A DNA stretch of 64,000 nt from Streptomyces odontomachi (lineage in GTDB: Bacteria > Actinomycetota > Actinomycetes > Streptomycetales > Streptomycetaceae), in NCBI RefSeq assembly GCF_024435355.1, contig NZ_JAMJWG010000031.1:21614-85613 (forward strand). The letters are read 5' to 3'. Shown piece after piece: positions 34,931-44,000 of this stretch. The position numbers were made by a program, and so were the translations under genes. The notes beneath the pieces are model-generated. The model saw only the letters and a program-made list of their open reading frames with translations, was not told the DNA's origin and did no database searches. How positions within the stretch are numbered: position 1 is the stretch's first letter; every line of letters begins with the position of its first letter.

Positions 34931-35007
34931 CTCCCGTGTCAGGCGTGTCGGGCGTGTCAGGCTTACCCTGACACGGGAGCGTAGAGTTGTCAGGGCACCC
35001 CTGACAA
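34931..35007 (-). promoter_or_regulatory. TGTCAGG dyad operators upstream of zinc-finger/HTH gene
   Basis: Two inverted repeats with the same geometry: GTGTCAGG-5 nt-CCTGACAC (34954-34974) and TTGTCAGGG-3 nt-CCCTGACAA (34987-35007), centres 33 bp apart (about three turns). In addition CTCCCGTGTCAGG (34931-34943) is the exact complement of 34967-34979, giving an alternative 13-bp stem. A similar TGTCA-8 nt-TGACA dyad precedes the ArsR-like gene. Confidence 0.7.
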
Positions 35008-35056
35008 CCCCTGGGCCGCTCCCGGGCCTTGGCTACCCGGACGCTCGGCCCCTCGG

Positions 35057-35311
35057 CTACTCGACCTCGCGCATCATCCGCTCCATCGAGCTGAGCGCGG
35101 CCCTGGACTGGGCGAGTTCCTCGACCGTGCGGCGCTGGATCTCGACGTTGTCCTCCAACAGGGTCTGGTACTTGACCGCCATCTGCCGGTACTGCTCCTC
35201 GCGCGCCGCCATCATCCGGGCCCGCCAGGTTGCGGCGAACTGCCGCACGACCACGATCAGGAGGAGAAAGACCCCTCCGGCGCCGACCACTGCCGCCCAG
35301 TCTTCGCCCAT
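35057..35311 (-). CDS. Small single-pass membrane coiled-coil protein
   Basis: An 84-residue protein with one N-terminal membrane helix (AAVVGAGGVFLLLIVVV) and a basic then heptad-rich helix (MAAREEQYRQMAVKYQTLLE). Good AAGGAGG site before ATG 35311, 18 bases after the ArsR-like gene, so the two form an operon. Function unknown; it may anchor or sequester the regulator. Confidence 0.75.
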   Translation of the reverse strand: MGEDWAAVVGAGGVFLLLIVVVRQFAATWRARMMAAREEQYRQMAVKYQTLLEDNVEIQRRTVEELAQSRAALSSMERMMREVE

Positions 35312-35329
35312 AACCGGCCTCCTTCGCCG

Positions 35330-35722
35330 TCACCGGCGTCCGCTTGACGCCTGCTTCTCGACTCGCTTCTCGTCTTGCCTGTCGTCTTGCCTCTCGCCTT
35401 GCTTCTCGCCTTCGGTGAGCGTGCCTGCCGCATGGGCGACGACTTCGGGCGTCAGCTCGTACGAGAAGGGCGTCAGCTCGTAGTACTTCATCGCCTTGCC
35501 GCTCTCGGAGAGTTCGAGGGAGCCGGCCACGATCCCGGCAGCCTCCAGCCGTTGCAGGTGCATGTGCAGCAGCGGGCGGCCCATGCCGATCTCGCGCGCC
35601 AGGGCACTGACGTAGTTGCGCCCCTGGGACAGCGCGGCGACGATCCGCAGGCGGTGCGGGTTGCCGAGCGCCGCCAGGACCTTCAACAGTTCGTCCCCCG
35701 AGGGCCCGGAAGTCTCGCTCAC
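35330..35722 (-). CDS. ArsR-family winged-helix regulator
   Basis: A 130-residue DNA-binding regulator. The winged helix is at about 10-75 (LLKVLAALGNPHRLRIVAALSQG, HMHLQRLEAAGIV); no metal-binding cysteine motif is present. The C-terminus is a charged EKQGERQDDRQDEKR tail. GTG 35722 is chosen with GGTGGCGGGG upstream; the frame extends to 35842 without a better start. Upstream dyad TGTCA-8-TGACA suggests autoregulation. Confidence 0.82.
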   Translation of the reverse strand: MSETSGPSGDELLKVLAALGNPHRLRIVAALSQGRNYVSALAREIGMGRPLLHMHLQRLEAAGIVAGSLELSESGKAMKYYELTPFSYELTPEVVAHAAGTLTEGEKQGERQDDRQDEKRVEKQASSGRR

Positions 35723-35752
35723 CCCGCCACCATGACGGCTCGATCGGGCACC

Positions 35753-35802
35753 TGTCAAAATAATCTGACACATGTCCGGGAACTCTGAGGGATATGTCAG
35801 GG
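35753..35802 (-). promoter_or_regulatory. Operator/promoter candidate of the ArsR-like gene
   Basis: TGTCA (35753-35757) and TGACA (35766-35770) form an inverted repeat around an A/T-rich centre that could serve as the -10 region on the minus strand. A further TGTCAGG occurs at 35795-35801. It matches the motif upstream of the zinc-finger/HTH gene. Confidence 0.5.
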
Positions 35803-35824
35803 ACGCCTCAGGGTCACCGTCATC

Positions 35825-35865
35825 TATGCCATGCCATGCCACGCCACGCCGTGCCGTGCCATGAC
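35825..35865. repeat. ATGCC pentamer repeat
   Basis: About seven copies of ATGCC/ACGCC/GTGCC units in a row lie between the ArsR-like gene and the bidirectional terminator. Confidence 0.75.
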
Positions 35866-35872
35866 ACGGAAC

Positions 35873-35908
35873 GGCCCGGCCCCGTCCGGTCAGGGACGGG
35901 GCCGGGCC
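35873..35908 (-). terminator. Strong GC hairpin terminator
   Basis: Perfect 15-bp stem GGCCCGGCCCCGTCC (35873-35887) with 35894-35908 and a 6-nt loop, placed 13 bases past the stop of the holin-like gene. Confidence 0.85.
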
Positions 35909-35920
35909 AACCGGCTGCTG

Positions 35921-36178
35921 TCACACCCCGGGTGCGACCGACGCCGAGTTCCTGTCACCGAGCGCCTTGGCTATCAGGCCCTTGACGAGGGAGCCCGCGG
36001 CGGCGATCCCCGCCGCGCCGACGGTCTGCCAGAAGCTGGCGTGGAACATGTCGGCAGGTCCGGCGGCGATCGCAACGCCGGCGGCTGACACGACGAACGT
36101 GGCGACGACCCTTTCGGCAAGGTCGACCGCGTAGGTACGGGCGGTTCTGGCGAGGTCGGGCAGGGAGGCGTTCGGCAT
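35921..36178 (-). CDS. Holin-like small membrane protein
   Basis: An 85-residue protein with two hydrophobic helices (VVATFVVSAAGVAIAAG and TVGAAGIAAAGSLVKGLIAK) and an N-terminal YAVDLAERVVATF segment, resembling phage-type holins often found singly in Streptomyces chromosomes. No endolysin or other phage gene is near, so lysis function is unproven. Confidence 0.7.
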   Translation of the reverse strand: MPNASLPDLARTARTYAVDLAERVVATFVVSAAGVAIAAGPADMFHASFWQTVGAAGIAAAGSLVKGLIAKALGDRNSASVAPGV

Positions 36179-36377
36179 GGCGAGGCCCTTCGGAAACAGA
36201 GGAAGCGCCGGGTGAACGGGCCCGGTTCACTATGGTTGTTCCCGCACAGAACCGCCATGAGCACCGAAAGTCGGCCAAACTACCGCCCCGTCACCTATCC
36301 CAGGCCGCCCCACCTCCAGGCCTCAGGCCCCAGGCACCAGGCCCCCGGCCCCAGGCGCAAGTTTCAGACCCCAGCCC

Positions 36378-37004
36378 TCAGACCGACGAAGGCCCGGCGG
36401 CCCCGAGGGCGCGCGCGATGGTCTCGGGGCCCTCGAACCGCAGGGCCGTCCAGCCGAAGGCGCGGGCCGCCTCGACGTTGGTGCCGCTGTCGTCGACGAA
36501 GAGGATCTCGCCGGGATCCCCGTCGGAGTCCCCGCCGAGCTGCCGGGCCGCGGCCTCGAACGCGGCCTTGTCGGGCTTGCGCAGCCCGAAGCGGTAGCTG
36601 AACAACAACTGGCCGAAGCTGTCGAAGGCTTCCGGGAAGAGCCGGGGCAGGACCTCTTCCTCCAGGGGGCCGTTGTTGGTGAACAGCGTCAGCGGCGCGT
36701 CGCCACGGTACCGGCGCAGCTGCTCCACGACGGCGTCGTCAGGCGAGAACGCGCTGCACCATCCCTTGTTCAACTCCTCGTCGCTGCCCTGGAACCCCAC
36801 GACGGCACGCATGGCGGCACGCACCTCGTCGGCCGAACCGTAGCGCCCCGCATCGCACTCGGCGCTGAATCCGGAACCCCACAGCAGCGCGTCCACCCGG
36901 TCGGCCTCCAGGGAGAACATGTCGGAGAGCAGGGCGAGACGCCGAGGGTGATCGAAGTGGAAGAGCACGCTTCCGAGGTCGACGACGATATGGCGGATGG
37001 CCAT
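36378..37004 (-). CDS. HAD-superfamily hydrolase (subfamily IA)
   Basis: A 208-residue HAD hydrolase, distinct from the one at 30.5 kb. Motif I IVVDLGSVLFHF, motif II LTLFTNNG, motif III Lys in FGLRKPDK, motif IV LFVDDSGTNV. ATG 37004 follows AAAGGA. Substrate unknown. The gap downstream to the holin-like gene (36179-36377) contains only CCAGGC-rich simple repeats. Confidence 0.87.
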   Translation of the reverse strand: MAIRHIVVDLGSVLFHFDHPRRLALLSDMFSLEADRVDALLWGSGFSAECDAGRYGSADEVRAAMRAVVGFQGSDEELNKGWCSAFSPDDAVVEQLRRYRGDAPLTLFTNNGPLEEEVLPRLFPEAFDSFGQLLFSYRFGLRKPDKAAFEAAARQLGGDSDGDPGEILFVDDSGTNVEAARAFGWTALRFEGPETIARALGAAGPSSV

Positions 37005-37149
37005 GCGGCTGGTCCTTTCCGGCTGGCTGCGTTCTCGTCCGGGTTCGGCTACGTGATCACTATCGCAGGACGGGGCGTGGAAACAGCTGCTTTCCGGACG
37101 TACCGGGAACTCCGTTGCTCGGCTGGCCCCCTTCGTGTAGCAATGCGGC

Positions 37150-37689
37150 GTGATACGCGGTGAAAAGATCGGGTTGCGCGCCCGGCACGCAGAGGACGTC
37201 GCGGTTCTCCACTCCGAGCTGTACGACGACGTGCCGACCCGAGCGCGAGCCAGCTCCCACCCCTGGCGACCCATCGCGCCGGGCTCGGGATCGTCCCCCT
37301 ACGCGATGATGGAACCCTCCGACCACACCGCGATCTTCTCCGTGGTGGAGCTGAGGACCGGGGAGCTGGCCGGCGAAGCCGCGCTCTGGGGCATCGACAT
37401 GCACAACAGGACGGGGCACATCGGTATCTCCATGCGCCCCGCGTTCCGCGGTCGCGGCCTCGGCGCCGACGTGCTGCGCACCCTGTGCGCCTACGGATTC
37501 CAGGTGCGCGGCCTGCACCGCATCCAGCTGGAGACCCTCACGGACAACGCGGCGATGCGGGGCGCCGCGACGAAGGCGGGCTTCACCCACGAAGGCACCC
37601 TGCGCGGCTCGGGCTGGGTGTACGGCGCGTTCCTGGACGAGGTCGTCTTCGGCATCCTCGCCGAGGAGTGGGAGGCGGCCCGCGCCTGA
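37150..37689 (+). CDS. GNAT-family N-acetyltransferase
   Basis: A 179-residue acetyltransferase of the RimJ/RimL type. The acetyl-CoA loop is RPAFRGRGLGADVLRTLCAYGF, followed by the typical LETLTDNAAMRGAATKAGF. GTG start at 37150, divergent from the HAD gene. Acceptor unknown (protein N-terminus, aminoglycoside or small amine are all possible). Confidence 0.88.
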   Translation: MIRGEKIGLRARHAEDVAVLHSELYDDVPTRARASSHPWRPIAPGSGSSPYAMMEPSDHTAIFSVVELRTGELAGEAALWGIDMHNRTGHIGISMRPAFRGRGLGADVLRTLCAYGFQVRGLHRIQLETLTDNAAMRGAATKAGFTHEGTLRGSGWVYGAFLDEVVFGILAEEWEAARA

Positions 37690-37808
37690 ACGCGCGGCGC
37701 GCCACGCCCGCGCAGGGATCGTGCACTTCCCGGAAGGCGCCGCACCGCACCGCGTATACAGTGCGATGCGGTGCGGTGACCACAACACGCGGGAAACGGG
37801 GGCCTGTC

Positions 37809-38174
37809 ATGGCGCTTTTCGGAAACGCGCACGCGGTCGATCCGGCGGCGGCACAGCAGGAGTACGCACGGCTGATGGGGCAGGGCGAGCAGGTCTACGC
37901 GGCCTACCTGCTGATTCGCGACACCATCATCTTCACCGACCGTCGGCTGCTCCTCGTCGACAAGCAGGGGATCACGGGCAAGCGGGTGGAGTACCACTCC
38001 ATTCCCTACAAGAGCATCACGCACTTCGCGGTCGAGACCGCCGGCCACCTCGACCTCGACGCCGAACTCAAGATCTGGCTCTCCGGCAGCGACACCCCGA
38101 TCGAGAAGACCTTCACCAAGGGCGTCGACATCTACGAGGTGCAGGCCATCCTGACGCAGTTCGTGGCCGGGTAG
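37809..38174 (+). CDS. Bacterial PH-domain protein
   Basis: A 121-residue single-domain protein of the bacterial pleckstrin-homology family (YvbH-like): IIFTDRRLLLVDKQGITGKRVEYHSIPYKSI is the characteristic core. No signal or membrane helix. Convergent with the MaoC gene. Confidence 0.85.
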   Translation: MALFGNAHAVDPAAAQQEYARLMGQGEQVYAAYLLIRDTIIFTDRRLLLVDKQGITGKRVEYHSIPYKSITHFAVETAGHLDLDAELKIWLSGSDTPIEKTFTKGVDIYEVQAILTQFVAG

Positions 38175-38212
38175 CGGGCACGGAGCCGGCAGGAAGGGGA
38201 GCCGGGCGTCGC

Positions 38213-38731
38213 TCACTCACCAGCGGGTCGACGACGCAGCAGGAGGTTCATGGCGGACATGGTGACCACCGTCTCGCCGCGCTGGTTGAGTACCTCGATG
38301 CCGGTGTGGACCAGTCCGCGGTCCGGCTTGGAGCGTGAGACACGGGCCTGCTGGACGGTGGTGCGGATGGCGAGGCTGTCGCCGGGCCGGACCGGCCGTA
38401 CCCAGCGCAGTTCGTCGATGCCGGGCGAGGCGAGGCTGGCGACCTTGCTGATGTAGTGGTCGGCGTAGAGCCGCATCATGACGGCGCAGGTGTGCCAGCC
38501 GCTGGCGATCAGGCCCTTGAACGGACCGTGTTCCGCGAACCGCGGGTCGGTGTGGATGTGCTGCGGGTCGAACTCGCCGGCGAAGCGGAGGATGTCGTCC
38601 TCGGTCATGGTGATGCTGCCGTAGACGTACACCGCCCCGGGCAGGTAGTCCTCGTAGTAGCGGTCCTCGATGGCGGTGGCGAAGTCCGCGTCGCTCAGCG
38701 CGGTGGTGGCAGAGGGTGTCATTCGCTGCAC
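38213..38731 (-). CDS. MaoC-like hot-dog dehydratase/thioesterase
   Basis: A protein of about 170 residues with the MaoC hot-dog fold. The hydratase motif FAGEFDPQHIHTDPRFAEHGPFKGLIASGWHT contains the catalytic Asp/His pair. GTG 38731 or ATG 38722 may start it. Likely a CoA-ester hydratase; pathway unknown. Confidence 0.86.
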   Translation of the reverse strand: MQRMTPSATTALSDADFATAIEDRYYEDYLPGAVYVYGSITMTEDDILRFAGEFDPQHIHTDPRFAEHGPFKGLIASGWHTCAVMMRLYADHYISKVASLASPGIDELRWVRPVRPGDSLAIRTTVQQARVSRSKPDRGLVHTGIEVLNQRGETVVTMSAMNLLLRRRPAGE

Positions 38732-38800
38732 GATAGCCGCCGCCCGCGGGGCCGGCTGCGGCGCGCCGGCACCACGGACCGCGAACGCCCGGGCCCGTCG

Positions 38801-39598
38801 TCACACCGTGTGCGTACGGTTTCGGGTCCGGACGCGGAAGATGACGAGGCCGACCGCGCCGAAGCCGGCCGCCCAGGCCAGGCCGAGCGCGAGGTGGCTC
38901 CACAGCGCGGTGTGGCCGAAGGAGCCGCTGACGGCGAACTGCATGGGTCCGAAGGACGGGAACCATTGCAGGATGGGCTTGTTGGCGAGCGGGTTGCCCA
39001 GCGGGTTCTGTAGGAAGGTGTCCATCAGGCCGCCCATGATGATCAGGAAGAAGCCCTCCAGGTCATGCCTGACCAGGACGCCGATGAACAGGCCCAGGGC
39101 ACCGTAGGCGAGCGCGATGACGACGAAGCCGGCGAGCACGGCGCACCAGCCGCCCGGGCCCGGACGCCAGAAGGGCAGCAGCGCGAGCGCCGTGTAGAGG
39201 GCGATGGCCGTGGCGACCAGCGCCACGGCCAGGGACTTGGCCCCGATGAGGGTGCCCTGCCGAAAGCCGGCGAACACCAGCCGCCGGTCGAAGACGAGGG
39301 CCTTGCGGACGGCGTCGAAGACGACGAACCCGGCGATCATCGTGACGGAGTTCAGCCCGGCGGAGATCAGCGTCAGATGGCCCCCGTCGACACGCAGCAC
39401 CTCACCGGTGGCGTACAGCTTGAAGTGCAACGGCGTGCGCCCCGCCATCGCGCCCATCAGCAGGTACCAGACGGGGACGAAGAGGACGAGCAACAGCCCG
39501 GCCAACCGGTTGCGGGTCTGGTCGCGCACGCAGAACCGCAGCGCGGTGGGGAACTGGCCGTACTGCGGCCGGATCCGGATCGCCTCAGGCGCTGACAT
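38801..39598 (-). CDS. ABC exporter membrane subunit
   Basis: A 265-residue integral membrane protein with about six helices, ABC-2-like. The start overlaps the ATPase gene by 14 bases. It forms an exporter with the upstream ATPase, under the TetR regulator in the same operon. Confidence 0.83.
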   Translation of the reverse strand: MSAPEAIRIRPQYGQFPTALRFCVRDQTRNRLAGLLLVLFVPVWYLLMGAMAGRTPLHFKLYATGEVLRVDGGHLTLISAGLNSVTMIAGFVVFDAVRKALVFDRRLVFAGFRQGTLIGAKSLAVALVATAIALYTALALLPFWRPGPGGWCAVLAGFVVIALAYGALGLFIGVLVRHDLEGFFLIIMGGLMDTFLQNPLGNPLANKPILQWFPSFGPMQFAVSGSFGHTALWSHLALGLAWAAGFGAVGLVIFRVRTRNRTHTV

Positions 39599-40262
39599 GG
39601 TGGTCCTCCCTGGCCGACGTGGCGCGCGGGGTCAGCCGGCCGTCGACGAGGTCGGCGAGCAGGTCGAAGCGGTCCTGCTCGAAGACCAGGTGGGTGATGA
39701 TCACGACCGCCCTGCCGCGGCCGCGCAGGTCCTCGACCAGATCCCAGAACCGCAGGTAGGTCTCCCAGTCGAAACCCTGGTACGGCTCGTCGAGGAGCAG
39801 GACGTCCGGGTCGTGCAGCAGGGCCAGCGTGAGGTTGAGCTTCTGCCGGGTGCCGCCGGACAGGTCGCCCGCCGTGGCCGCCGCGTACTGCTCGTACCCG
39901 AGGAGGCGGACGAGTTCACGACCGCGCTCCAGGTCGGGCAGGCGGTGGGCGGCGGCGAAGTAGTGCAGGTGCTGCTCGACGGTGAGGCTCGCGTTCAGGA
40001 CGGGGTCCTGCGGGCAGTAGCCGAGGGTCCCGGACAGCACGACCTCGCCGCGGTCCACGGGCAGGGTGCCGGCGAGCGCCTTCAGCAGCGTCGACTTGCC
40101 TGCGCCGTTCTCCCCGACGACGGCGACGAGTTGCCCCGCCGTGACCGTCAGGTCGGCGCCGCGCAGGACCGGGTGCCTGCCGTACGACTTGTGGATGTCG
40201 TGGGCCCGCAGTAACGGCTGCTCTGCGGGGAGCTCTTGAACGGGTGTGGGACCGGGCGCCAT
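39585..40262 (-). CDS. ABC exporter ATPase
   Basis: A 225-residue ATPase. Walker A GENGAGKSTLL, Q-loop CPQDP, signature LSGGTRQKLNLTLAL, Walker B VLLLDEPYQGFD, switch ITHL. ATG 40262 has AAGGAG and lies 11 bases after the tetR stop, so regulator, ATPase and permease form one operon. Substrate may be a drug or lipid. Confidence 0.9.
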   Translation of the reverse strand: MAPGPTPVQELPAEQPLLRAHDIHKSYGRHPVLRGADLTVTAGQLVAVVGENGAGKSTLLKALAGTLPVDRGEVVLSGTLGYCPQDPVLNASLTVEQHLHYFAAAHRLPDLERGRELVRLLGYEQYAAATAGDLSGGTRQKLNLTLALLHDPDVLLLDEPYQGFDWETYLRFWDLVEDLRGRGRAVVIITHLVFEQDRFDLLADLVDGRLTPRATSAREDHHVSA

Positions 40263-40273
40263 GCGCAGTCTCC

Positions 40274-40918
40274 TTAAGGGGTGTCTCCTGGTGGTTCCGG
40301 TGGTGCCGCGTTCAGCCCGCCCGCGTAGATGCTCAGCAGCTCCGGGGCCCAGCGCGCCATCCCGTCCGCGGACAGCGGGTCCGCGCCGAGGACTTCGGCA
40401 ACGCGGTCGCGCAGCAGCAACAGGGCGAGGTCGTTGACGAGGAGGACGGCGGCGCGCACCGCCGGGTCCCGGCCCGGGTCGGCCAGTCCGGCCGCCGCCA
40501 TGCCGTCCAGCGTCCGCCTGCTCAGGTCGAACAGCCGCCGGAACAGCAGCCGTCCGGCGTCGGTGTCGGACAGCAGCAACCGACGTAGGTAGGCCGGCAG
40601 AGGCGAGTCGGCCGGGAGGTGCTGGGCGAGCGCCTCACTCAGCGAACCCGCCTCGGCACCGGGGTCGAGCAGTTCCGCCGCGCCCTCCCCCGTCAGCTCG
40701 CCGAGCATCGCCTCGAAGATCGCCAGCACATGCTGGTCGACCTCCTTCCGCAGACCGTCCTTGGACCCGAAGTGATGCACGACGAGCCCCGGCGACACCC
40801 CTGCGGCAACCGCGATCTGCCGCACCGTCGCCGCCTCCGGCCCGCGCGCGGCGAACAGTCGCAGGGCCTCGTCACGGATGACGGCACGGGTGGTGCGGTC
40901 GTCGGGCGTTGAACGCAT
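40274..40918 (-). CDS. TetR-family transcriptional regulator
   Basis: About 214 residues. N-terminal HTH (AATVRQIAVAAGVSPGLVVHHFGSK), C-terminal ligand domain. ATG 40918 is preferred over in-frame ATGs at 40930 and 40945, because these overlap a dyad operator. Probably represses its own operon with the ABC exporter and responds to the exported compound. Confidence 0.88.
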   Translation of the reverse strand: MRSTPDDRTTRAVIRDEALRLFAARGPEAATVRQIAVAAGVSPGLVVHHFGSKDGLRKEVDQHVLAIFEAMLGELTGEGAAELLDPGAEAGSLSEALAQHLPADSPLPAYLRRLLLSDTDAGRLLFRRLFDLSRRTLDGMAAAGLADPGRDPAVRAAVLLVNDLALLLLRDRVAEVLGADPLSADGMARWAPELLSIYAGGLNAAPPEPPGDTP

Positions 40919-40942
40919 GTTCAGCATATTAAACAATCGTTC
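40911..40942 (-). promoter_or_regulatory. TetR autoregulatory operator candidate
   Basis: Inverted repeat GAACG...TGTT (10 nt) AACA...CGTTC with a common centre at 40926/40927; 11 of 16 base pairs match. It is A/T-rich in the middle and overlaps the tetR start codon. Confidence 0.55.
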
Positions 40943-41079
40943 CATCCAGGTCTACGGGTGGCCCGCGAAGGGAGCCCCGCCGGCGCACCGGGAACCCGCG
41001 GGCACGCCGCGGCCCGCGACAAGGGCGACGCGGCCCGCACCGGATGAACCCACGGGCTTCGGTGACAGTCCGGTCCGGG

Positions 41080-44000
41080 TCAGCTTCTAGCCGCAAGAGA
41101 CTGGCCGGGCAGTCCGCGGTACTGCTGGGCATGGGCGTTGCACAGCCAGAAGACGTCGCCTTCAGGAGTGCTGACCTTGCTCAGGCCACCCCAGTTGCAG
41201 GCCGGGTCGAGGGTGAGCAGAAGTTGCTGCATGGCCCGGAACTTGGGGTCGTCGACGGCTCGGACCCTCGTGGGTACGTCAGGGGGACCGCCGCCGTCGG
41301 GGAGGTTGTCGGACAGGGTGTCCACGAGGGCCTTGGTCATGGCGATGTCGCTCTCCAGCTGCTTGGCCAGGTCTTCGGAAACCATGCCGATGGCAGCGCC
41401 GGCCACCGGCACGGCGTACTTGATGATCTTCAGGATGGCCGTGGCGAAGGGCAGGACTGCCTGCACGCGATCAGAGGTGAGCTTCAGCTCGTAAGGCTCG
41501 GCGTCAGGGGCGCGATGCCATGCCCCCGGGGCTTCGCAGTACAGGTGGAGCCGTGCCACCGAGCCGCCCAGGGCACGCCGGCGCACGTACTCGAGGGCCA
41601 TGACGGTGGGGCAGAGGACCTGGTGCCAGTTCTGGTCGCGCCGCTGTGCGGCCAGGAACGCGCGCTGCTGCTCTGCCAGGGCGGCCGCCTGGATGACCGC
41701 ACTCTGCGCCTGGGCGTCTGCCGTCTGTTGGAGCCTGGTCAAGCGCGTGGCCTGGTCTTGCCCTTGCCGGAGCAACTGGGTTTGCTGCCTGACGACCGTG
41801 GCGAGGGTTTCGTTGAGCTCGGTCGTGGGTGGTTCGATGCCTTCGAGGAGTTGGCGGACGTTGATGTCGTTGATGCTGACGGGGCACTCGATCCTCTCGC
41901 GCCGGGGACTGAGCCGGATCCGGGCCTGCAACTGCTCGAGACGGAACTCGTGCGGGCAGGGTGTCCCGTCGGCGCCGCGCTCCGGGCAGGGGACGAGGTA
42001 GTCGACGCCCAGGCCGGGGTAGCGGTCCAGGGTCTGCTGGAAGCCGTCCTTGAGGACCGCGAAGAAGTCCTGCGGGTAGGGCCCACGCACCGCCAATTCG
42101 GCCGTCTTCGCGTGCTGGTCCAGGGTCAGCAGTGCGACGTGGACACCGTCGGGGTGCTGGAGGAGGACACCGGTGCGCCAGTGCAGGCCGGAGGCGAAGC
42201 GTTGCTCGCGGGCGATGAACCAGGTGGGGATGCCCGGCGGCACGGTGTGGAGGCGATAGCGCAGCCGCAGCTCCCGGTGTGTGGACTGGGCAGCCTGCCA
42301 GCGGGGTTCGTATGCGGGGGGATCCCAGGGCAGGAGTTCCACGACCAGGCTCGTGGTGGGGTTGTTGGTCCGGTACGACAGGTCGAAGCGCTCCATCATG
42401 GCCAGGAAGTGGTGGCGCATCCCCGGATCGAGGTCGGGCCACAGGTCACGCTGGTGGGCCCGCGTGAACAGTCCACCGCCCGCACGCACGGCGCTGTCGG
42501 GGTCGTCCAGAACCCTGCTGAGGTAGCCGGTCAGCCACTGCGGGCGCAGCACGACCAGATCGCCGAGTTCGTCCTCTTCGGGGTAGTAGAGAATGTCGCC
42601 CAGGCTGTGCAGGGCCGTGGCGAGTCCTTCCTGGTGAGCGGGGTGGGTGACACCGTGCTCGGCCATGATCTCGTGAAGGCCCATGGTGGGGATGTGGTTC
42701 TCCGGGTGGGAGCGGATCGCGTCCGCCGCCTCGAGCCAGGTCGTGGGCCAGCGGATACCCATCAGCGGTAGCCCGGCCGCGGACTGGCCGATGGCTTCGC
42801 GCACTTCGTCGATCCCCCGGCCCGTGGCGTTGTCGACGCCCAGGCTCTTCACGATCATCCCGGGGTAGGCGCGCTGGAGATCGCCCAAGGGGAAGTCCGG
42901 GGGCCGGGGCCCGATATGGGTGGCGACCAGCACGACGGGAGCCTTGGGTGCGCGCGCCTTGATCATGTCGAGCCAGTAGTAGAGCCGACTCTCCCGCCAG
43001 CCCACCTGCGCGTCCCAGAGCAGCAGAAACAAGGATCGCTCGCTGAGGAAGAACTGATGCGTGGCGTGGTATATCTCCTGGCCACCGAAGTCCCACGCCG
43101 ACAGATTCATCGTCACCCCACCAAGCGCGGGGTCCGGGTGCGGCATGTCCAGGGACGTGACACGCAGCCCGTGGGTGCTCTCCTCCTGCGGGTCGAACCC
43201 CTCCTCACGCAACGCTCTCAGCAGCGATGTCTTCCCCGCTCGCCCCTGGCCGACGAGCAGGACCTTTGACGCCCACTGACGCACAGAGGCAGTGGCAAGC
43301 CCCGCCATGAACGCTTTCACCGCTTCGAGACCGGCAGCCACCACTTCCGGGGGAGGGGTCGTCAAGGGGTTCCGCTCAAGGTTCAGGGTTTTGAGGGGGT
43401 CCAGGCTGCCGATCCGGACTGGCAGCGTCGACAACTCGTTCCCCGACAGGACCAGCATGTTCAGGTTGGTGAGATCGCCGATCGACTCCGGCAACGCCGA
43501 TAGCTCGTTCTCCTCCAGATACAGCGTCTGGAGAGCGGTCAGGTTGCCGAACGACTCCGGCAACACCGACAACCCGTTCCCCGACAGGTCCAGCCATGCC
43601 AAGTCGACGAGATTGCCGAACGACTCCGGCAACGCCGACAACACGTTCCCCTCCAGATACAGCGTCTCCAGAGCCGTCAGGTCCCCGAACGACTCCGGCA
43701 ACCCCGACAACTCGTTCCCTTCCAGGTCCAGCGTCCTCAGGACCGTCAGGTTGCCGAACGACTCCGGCAGCACCGACAGTTCGTTCCCCGCCAGGTCCAG
43801 GGTTTGCAGGGCACTGAGGTTGCCGAACGACTCCGGCAACACCGACAACCCGTTCGCCGACAGGTCCAGTTCTTCCAGGGCAGTCAGGTTGCCGAGCGAC
43901 TCCGGCAGCACCGACAACCCGTTCTCCGCCAGGTCCAGCGTCCCCAGAGCCGTCAGGTCCCCGATCCAGTCCGGCAGCACCGACAGTTCGTTCTCCGCCA

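Noticed and set aside
35921..36178. Prophage remnant suggested by the holin-like gene
   Set aside because: No other phage gene, integrase or att site nearby; single holin-like genes are common in Streptomyces chromosomes.
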